Shown: positions 59,437-64,000 of the stretch, in pieces
Layout of the letters: each line of letters opens with the position of its first letter
How positions within the stretch are numbered: the first letter of the stretch is position 1
Source: Maratus speciosus
Lineage: Eukaryota; Arthropoda; Arachnida; Araneae; Salticidae
Assembly: GCA_963932465.1 (NCBI GenBank)
Contig: OZ010787.1
Span: 12,211,284-12,275,283, forward strand
DNA: 64,000 nucleotides
Reading direction: 5' to 3'
Program-made: the position numbers and the translations under genes
The notes under the pieces: model-generated
The model's database searches: none
Told to the model about the DNA's origin: nothing
What the model saw: only the letters and a program-made list of their open reading frames with translations

Positions 59437-59780
59437 GGGAAAAGTAGGGTAATGACGCTCAGACGGGTAATCCCGCTCACCAAATATCTCTAAACAGAAT
59501 AGAATTGAAAACGTGTGATCGGTACTGGCACCTAGCAAACTTCATCCTAAGTTCCCAGTAAGGATTTAGTGCCCTTCGGGAGGAAACTATTTTTGTGTCC
59601 TCAAGTTATTAGTTTGAAGTTATTTTATTATAAAATTCTACAACATTTAACTTGAAGGTAACTGTACACTCTTATTTTCAAATATTAATTTACTCATTAT
59701 GTCTACAAAATATATACATTTAGCTGTACTTTCATGCTTTTATTTATTTTTGTAGTGCGTTGTTACGCCAATTATAATGC
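59437..59780. mobile_element. GGAAAGTAGGG-family element, copy 2 (right end lost)
   Basis: This segment matches 41,815-42,165: left end GGGAAAAGTAGGGTAATGACGCTCA, split here as GGGAAAAGTAGGG then TAATGACGCTCA, followed by GTGATCGGTACTGGCACC, AAGTTCCCAGTAAGGAT and TTGTTACGCCAA. The similarity ends near 59,780, and the expected right terminus TACCCTACTTTCC is absent, so this copy is truncated. Confidence 0.8.
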
Positions 59781-60087
59781 AATAAAACCCAAAATGGCGA
59801 TGACGGGTAATGGCGCTCGCGTGGAATTGCAGAAGAAGTGTTGCCAGTGGACAACTTTTTTTTAAATTCAAATTTGCTGATTGACACCACTTTTTTGAAA
59901 TGGTAAAATTTCCCTGTTTTCGCCTTTTTTAATATGTCATTAAACAATTAGAATTTTACGACTTCAAAAAAGTGGTGAAAATAAAAAAACTTAAATATAA
60001 AAAAAGTAGCCCACTACATGTCTAACACAATATGTTTGAAGTGGTCGCAAAAAGTCTGCAGTTGTGTGAACAGTCCACACAACTACA
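59781..60087. other. Short spacer
   Basis: GATGACGGGTAATGGCGCTC near 59,798 may be a remnant of the right end of the preceding element. Nothing else is recognised. Confidence 0.4.
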
Positions 60088-62019
60088 TACAGGGTGTCCG
60101 GTCTCAACGGTGTCCAATGGCTAATTCCTAAACTGTTAGTCATAGATATATAGTTCCAATTACAAAAATGTTTTAAATCAGGTAAAGAAATATTTTAAAA
60201 GGGATTTGGGTCAATAAAAACATTTCTTAAAAAATTACGAAATTTAAATTTTTATACGGTCCCCCGGTCCTATAAGTTATATTTAGTGAAATTTTCCTTT
60301 TACTCTGACAAATAATACAAAAAAAGTCCCGTTATTCTACGATTAAAATTGACTAAGTAATAGCTGTTTAAAGTTGGAGCATATTTTTTGCTGCAAATTG
60401 GGGGTCATTCACAAATTTAGTCGAAATATAATTCCGTCAGATATATTAAAAATGGTTGAGAAAAAAATTAACATTGCAATATAAATTTGAAATCTTTAAT
60501 CATTCTGACATATTAATGCAAAATATACAATTTGTAATAAACATTTACGAAGAAAGAAAACAAAGAATTTTTGTTAAATAAAATGATGCTAAATTAACAG
60601 CCTCAATTTTTTTACAAAATGATACGTATTTTAAAATATTATTAGGTTTCACTGGCCTGCAAAAGTTGGGTTATGTCATGTTTTTTAGCTTTTGAAAGTT
60701 GATTCTTAGGTATTCTGTACCGCGGAATCTGAAATTGACCTTCATTTTTAACCATCACATCAGGCTTTTTCGCAAAATTCAAATTTAAAATTGAATCTCC
60801 TCTCTCATCTCATCGGACCACTCAGCTAGAATCCCAGGTAAGAATCCCAGGATAAGCAAAAATATCGAATAAATTTTTTAGTCAAATAAAATAAAATAAA
60901 ATAAAATAAAAAATGTTTTACATATGTTTTATAGTATGAGATTTTCGCTATATTTTAACTTACATATTTGCGATTTGCAAAAAAATTCTAACGTGATGGT
61001 TACAAATGAAGGTCATTTTCATATTCAGTGCTAAAAAGTGCGTAAAAATCAATTATCAAAAGTTAAAAAACTCAACCATCTCCTATACTTTATAGTATTC
61101 GATTTTTGTTATTCTTTAAATTTGAAAATTTATGATTTGCGAAATATCCTGACATGATGGTTAAAAATTAAGGTAATTTTCGGATTCAGCGCTAAAAAAT
61201 ACTTAAAAGTTAAAAAACCCCAACAATCGCAGTCTTATATTATCTAATCTAAAACTTTTTCTTAAACTCCTTGGCAGAAATCTATCCGAAATTTTTTGTG
61301 TTATCCTGTAAAATAAGTATAAATGGTAACCACCAAAAATCTTAATAATATTAGATTGTTATCGGATTTGCGCCAGTATGTATGATGCAATCTCATTCGG
61401 ATATTTAACAGTGGGTTAAAGTTCGAGTACAAATTTTGAACTGGAAAAACTTACATACGGTTGTTGAAGTAACATAAAAACTTATAAAAAAAAAAACATA
61501 ATTTTTCTTAAAAGAAATCATAAGAGAAACAGTCTCAAATCCTGACAAAATAAAACATATGTTATTTTAGCCAATTTGAGACTTAATCATAATACTTGTA
61601 GGATTTTTTTTTTCAAAGCGCAGATACACATGAAGTAAGATCTTCGAATACTTTAAACACTTGGTATATGATCCCTCAAAGCCAAGCCGAACTCATTTGT
61701 TTTCAGAGTAGAAAAGTGGCATAAGTCATGCATTTTTAAAGTTTCATAACTCGCTCAATTTTAGCGTTATATGAATGGGACTTTTTTTGTCTTACTTGTC
61801 AGTGTAATAGGAAAAAAATACTAAATATAACTTATAGGACCGGGGGACCGTATAAAAATTTAAATTTCGTAATTTTTTAAGAAATGTTTTTATTGACCCA
61901 AATCGCTTTTAAAATGTTTCTTTACCTGATTTAAAACATTTTTGTAATTGGAACTATATGTCTATGCCTAACGGTTTAGGAATTAGCTATTGGACACCGT
62001 TGAGACCGGACACCCTGTA
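60088..62019. mobile_element. 1.93-kb non-autonomous DNA transposon with ~290-bp TIRs
   Basis: The left end TACAGGGTGTCCGGTCTCAA and right end TTGAGACCGGACACCCTGTA are inverted, and similarity continues about 290 bp per arm (GGTCCCCCGGTCC / GGACCGGGGGACC and AAAAAAAGTCCC / GGGACTTTTTTT). TA is present at both ends, as in elements that duplicate TA. The interior holds no transposase. It holds a repeated block (TTCAGTGCTAAAAAGTGCG and variants near 61,030 and 61,185, and an inverted relative near 60,690-60,770). An (AAAAT)n stretch lies at 60,885-60,910. Confidence 0.85.
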
Positions 62020-62029
62020 TAGTAGGAGA

Positions 62030-62420
62030 GCTGTTGAACATTTTTGAGTAGGTATTTGAGGCACCCTGAAAATTTGTGCAACACTTCTTTTGTAATGGCT
62101 GAATACAAAATCGAATGTCTGGCTGAAGGATCGTGGCCCAAAACCTGTGCCAGACACGTGTCAAGTGCCATTTTTTGACTACCCAAAAAAGGTATTTGAG
62201 GCACGCTGAGATTGAGACAGAATAATATTTATGCTTAGAAAAAAATATTTTCAAAAAGACAGACACTTTAGTCGGCCCAAAAATTGTGCCAGAGACGTGT
62301 CAAGTGCCATTTTTTACTACCCAAAAAAGGTATTTGAAGCACGCTGAGATTGAGACAGAATAATATTTATGCTTAGAAAAAAATATTTTGGAAATGACAG
62401 ACACTTTTGTTGGAACTTTC
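62030..62420. repeat. ~140-bp tandem duplication
   Basis: The block beginning TGCCAGACACGTGTCAAGTG at 62,147 recurs at 62,287 as TGCCAGAGACGTGTCAAGTG with a period of 140 bp. It includes CTACCCAAAAAAGGTATTTG and GAGACAGAATAATATTTATG. A third, partial and more diverged relative (GTAGGTATTTGAGGCACCCT) lies at about 62,045. Confidence 0.85.
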
Positions 62421-62658
62421 TACTTGCCAGACAACATAGAATGTTAAACGCGAGTGCCAGTAAAGCTGGACATGCGGTGCCTCGCTGAAGATCCATTTAC
62501 TGACTTACGATACAAACAAAGCGTAAACAGCGTTGCATCTTAAGATGAATTTCAACTGGATGCGTGCGCAATCACAACAAATCTAACTGTGATAAGCTCT
62601 CGCAAGACCACGTGACTCATAGCAAGCATGCAGTTATAAAAATTTTGGAGTGGTAAAC

Positions 62659-63126
62659 ATGGGAAAAAAATGTGTTATTTGCGCAAAAAGCGACGAAAAA
62701 ATCACTGTTTTTAGTGAAAAAACGCTACAAAAATGTTGTGAAGTATTGAAAATTCGGCAAAAACATAGGTTAAAATATAAAGATATTATTTTACCATCCA
62801 ATGCTAATCTGAAAGAGGGTTATCATAGACATTGCTACAAAAGTTTCATCGCTTTAATGAAGAAATACGGCGACGACAACGCTTCAGGAATATCCAATGT
62901 GCCTTCTTCTATGAATTTCGTGGCAATCGGACTATATTTACTAGAGATAGATCACCGAGGGACAGACAGACAAGCAAACCAAATTCACAAACACTTTTTA
63001 ACTTTGTTGAAAAGTGTTAAAAATGCTTTTTTAGTATTTATTGCTTTTCCATCTCTTCGTTTGCTATACTTAATAGAGGAATCAGAATTTTTTGTTATAA
63101 CTATTAAATTGTTGCGTCGTCAATGA
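62659..63126 (+). CDS. Zinc-binding ORF fused in frame to NUMT sequence
   Basis: The first ATG is at 62,659 (AACATGGG context); the open frame also extends a few codons upstream. Residues 1-70 hold GKKCVICAKSDEK, then KCCEVLKIRQKHRLKYKDI, then GYHRHCYKSFIALMKKY. The spaced C-x2-C and H-x3-C pairs suggest a small zinc-binding domain. I have an impression of similar N-terminal domains in uncharacterised arthropod proteins, often repetitive or transposon-linked, but cannot name the family. After about residue 75 the sequence (SGISNVPSSMN) loses resemblance to a domain. The last 35-40 residues (FIAFPSLRLLYL onward) are mitochondrial COX2 read through by chance. The stop at 63,124 is a TGA that is Trp in the mitochondrial code. 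I infer a truncated gene or transposon ORF whose frame was extended by the NUMT. Confidence 0.55.
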   Translation: MGKKCVICAKSDEKITVFSEKTLQKCCEVLKIRQKHRLKYKDIILPSNANLKEGYHRHCYKSFIALMKKYGDDNASGISNVPSSMNFVAIGLYLLEIDHRGTDRQANQIHKHFLTLLKSVKNAFLVFIAFPSLRLLYLIEESEFFVITIKLLRRQ

Positions 63127-63340
63127 TATTGATCTTACGAATATGGAGATTTTGAGTCTAAAATTTTTGATTCATATATATCGGAGGATAATGAAAGAAT
63201 AATACGCATATTGGATGTAGATAATTGTTTGTTGGTTCCTTGTAATTATAATATTCGTGTTATTGTATCTGGTGCTGATGTTATTCATTCTTGAACTATT
63301 CCTTCTTTAGGTGTAAAGGCTATGCTTATTAAACGCTTAT
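63025..63340 (+). pseudogene. NUMT: fragment of mitochondrial cytochrome c oxidase subunit II
   Basis: With the invertebrate mitochondrial code (TGA Trp, ATA Met, AGA Ser) the plus strand reads FIAFPSLRLLYL, then RRQWYWSYEYGDF, FDSYMSEDNESMMRMLDVDN, CNYNIRVIVSGADV and VIHSWTIPSLGVKA. These are hallmark COX2 segments from the end of the second membrane helix into the copper-binding domain. Three TGA codons fall exactly at conserved Trp positions (two in QWYWSYEY, one in HSWTIPSLG). The frame is intact for about 100 codons and then degrades after GVKA, with an apparent one-base loss before the expected DAIPGRLN. The CuA ligands further downstream are absent. Third codon positions are T-rich with G above C, as in mitogenomes with reversed strand bias, which occur in several arachnids. 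The left junction, near 63,020, is approximate. Confidence 0.93.
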
Positions 63341-63814
63341 TATACATATGTATGTTTTAAAGTATCAGCAAAGTTTAGCTGCGGAATTTCAGTAGAAAGC
63401 CCTTAAAAAAATAAAATATTTTCGATTATTTGGCGCTAAAAGACGAATGCGCACACGATTTGGCGGGCAAAAAATTTTCTCGCCAAATGCGAATATTTTA
63501 ATTCATCTGAAAATTGCTTGTTAAATGATTATTTGAATGCGCGGTACTTAATGAATTTAAGCTTAAACAATGAAACATTTTGTTATTTTTTCTATAAGCT
63601 TATGTAATATATACAAGTTGCGTGTTTCTGAAGATATTTAATTTTCGGACGGTTTCACCGGCTGGATAAATTTAAGCGCACTTTAAAAGTAACTGTCCGA
63701 TTAAGAACTATTTCATTATACATTTCGACATTACATAAGTCGTTGTTTCTATGACAACAATACTTTTTAGCTCACAGGCTATCAAAACCTGAGAGCTAAT
63801 GTGCCCGCCCGTTC
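63341..63814. other. Spacer right of the NUMT
   Basis: A short inverted repeat ATTTGGCGGG / CTCGCCAAAT surrounds 63,450-63,490. No further mitochondrial sequence or gene is recognised. Confidence 0.45.
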
Positions 63815-63879
63815 TGTATGTATGTATGTATGTATGTATGTATGTATGTATGTATGTACGTACGTACGTATGTACGTAA
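63815..63879. repeat. (TATG)n / (TACG)n microsatellite
   Basis: About 40 bp of TATG repeats turning into TACG repeats and ending before AACGCGATAAC. The minus-strand open frame across it is a low-complexity artefact. Confidence 0.95.
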
Positions 63880-64000
63880 CGCGATAACTCTTGATAGAAA
63901 CATCCGATTTGCTTCAAAATTTTTTCCTAGGTTCACTGTGATAAGGCGCTTCCCTGATTAGTCTTTGGAGTTCATTGGTTAAGGATAAAAGGGGAAAAAC

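Noticed and set aside
63708..63917. Minus-strand frame of 69 codons
   Set aside because: It translates the (TATG)n microsatellite into a His-Thr-Tyr-Ile repeat.

Overview
This window is eukaryotic nuclear DNA, most probably from an arthropod and plausibly an arachnid. The evidence is the absence of operon-like gene packing, the many DNA-transposon relics, an I/R1-group LINE, a Penelope-like retroelement, and a nuclear copy of mitochondrial COX2 that reads only with the invertebrate mitochondrial code. No intact host gene was recognised with confidence. Almost everything here is satellite DNA or mobile-element DNA.

Layout. From 1 to about 30,675 there is one satellite array on three nested scales. 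The base unit is about 31 bp; 12-13 of these form monomers of about 374 or 405 bp; the monomers form higher-order blocks of about 1.93, 2.4 and 2.8 kb. A block of about 13.3 kb is then repeated. Two identically placed 199-200 bp TTAA-flanked MITEs (1058 and 14389) mark that large duplication. The right edge of the array (29.9-30.67 kb) is visibly decayed. From 30.7 to 43.6 kb lies AT-rich intergenic DNA packed with small non-autonomous transposons. Many still show their target-site duplications: several hAT-like with 8-bp duplications, and two more piggyBac-like with TTAA. The same stretch holds a minisatellite, a degenerate tRNA-like sequence, a 1.75-kb fold-back palindrome, the 3' end of a pogo/Tigger-like transposase, and a Tc1-like transposase relic split by younger insertions. 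From 43.8 to 45.9 kb is a second, unrelated tandem array of about 326 bp x 7.

From about 47.5 to 52.85 kb is a retroelement island, all on the minus strand. It holds a Penelope-like element whose GIY-YIG endonuclease lies upstream of its reverse transcriptase (the permuted Naiad-type order), then a 5'-truncated LINE with RT, RNase H and a terminal zinc knuckle. From 53.6 to 62.4 kb are microsatellites, an old four-copy diverged repeat, a 1-kb inverted-repeat element and a 1.9-kb element with terminal inverted repeats (TIRs) of about 290 bp. At 62.66-63.33 kb a short zinc-binding ORF runs in frame into a COX2 NUMT.

The elements do not form a pathway. What they record is history: nested insertions and duplications that can be ordered in time. 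The most informative items are the satellite's self-similar structure with MITE time stamps, the domain-permuted Penelope-like element, and the ORF-NUMT chimera.
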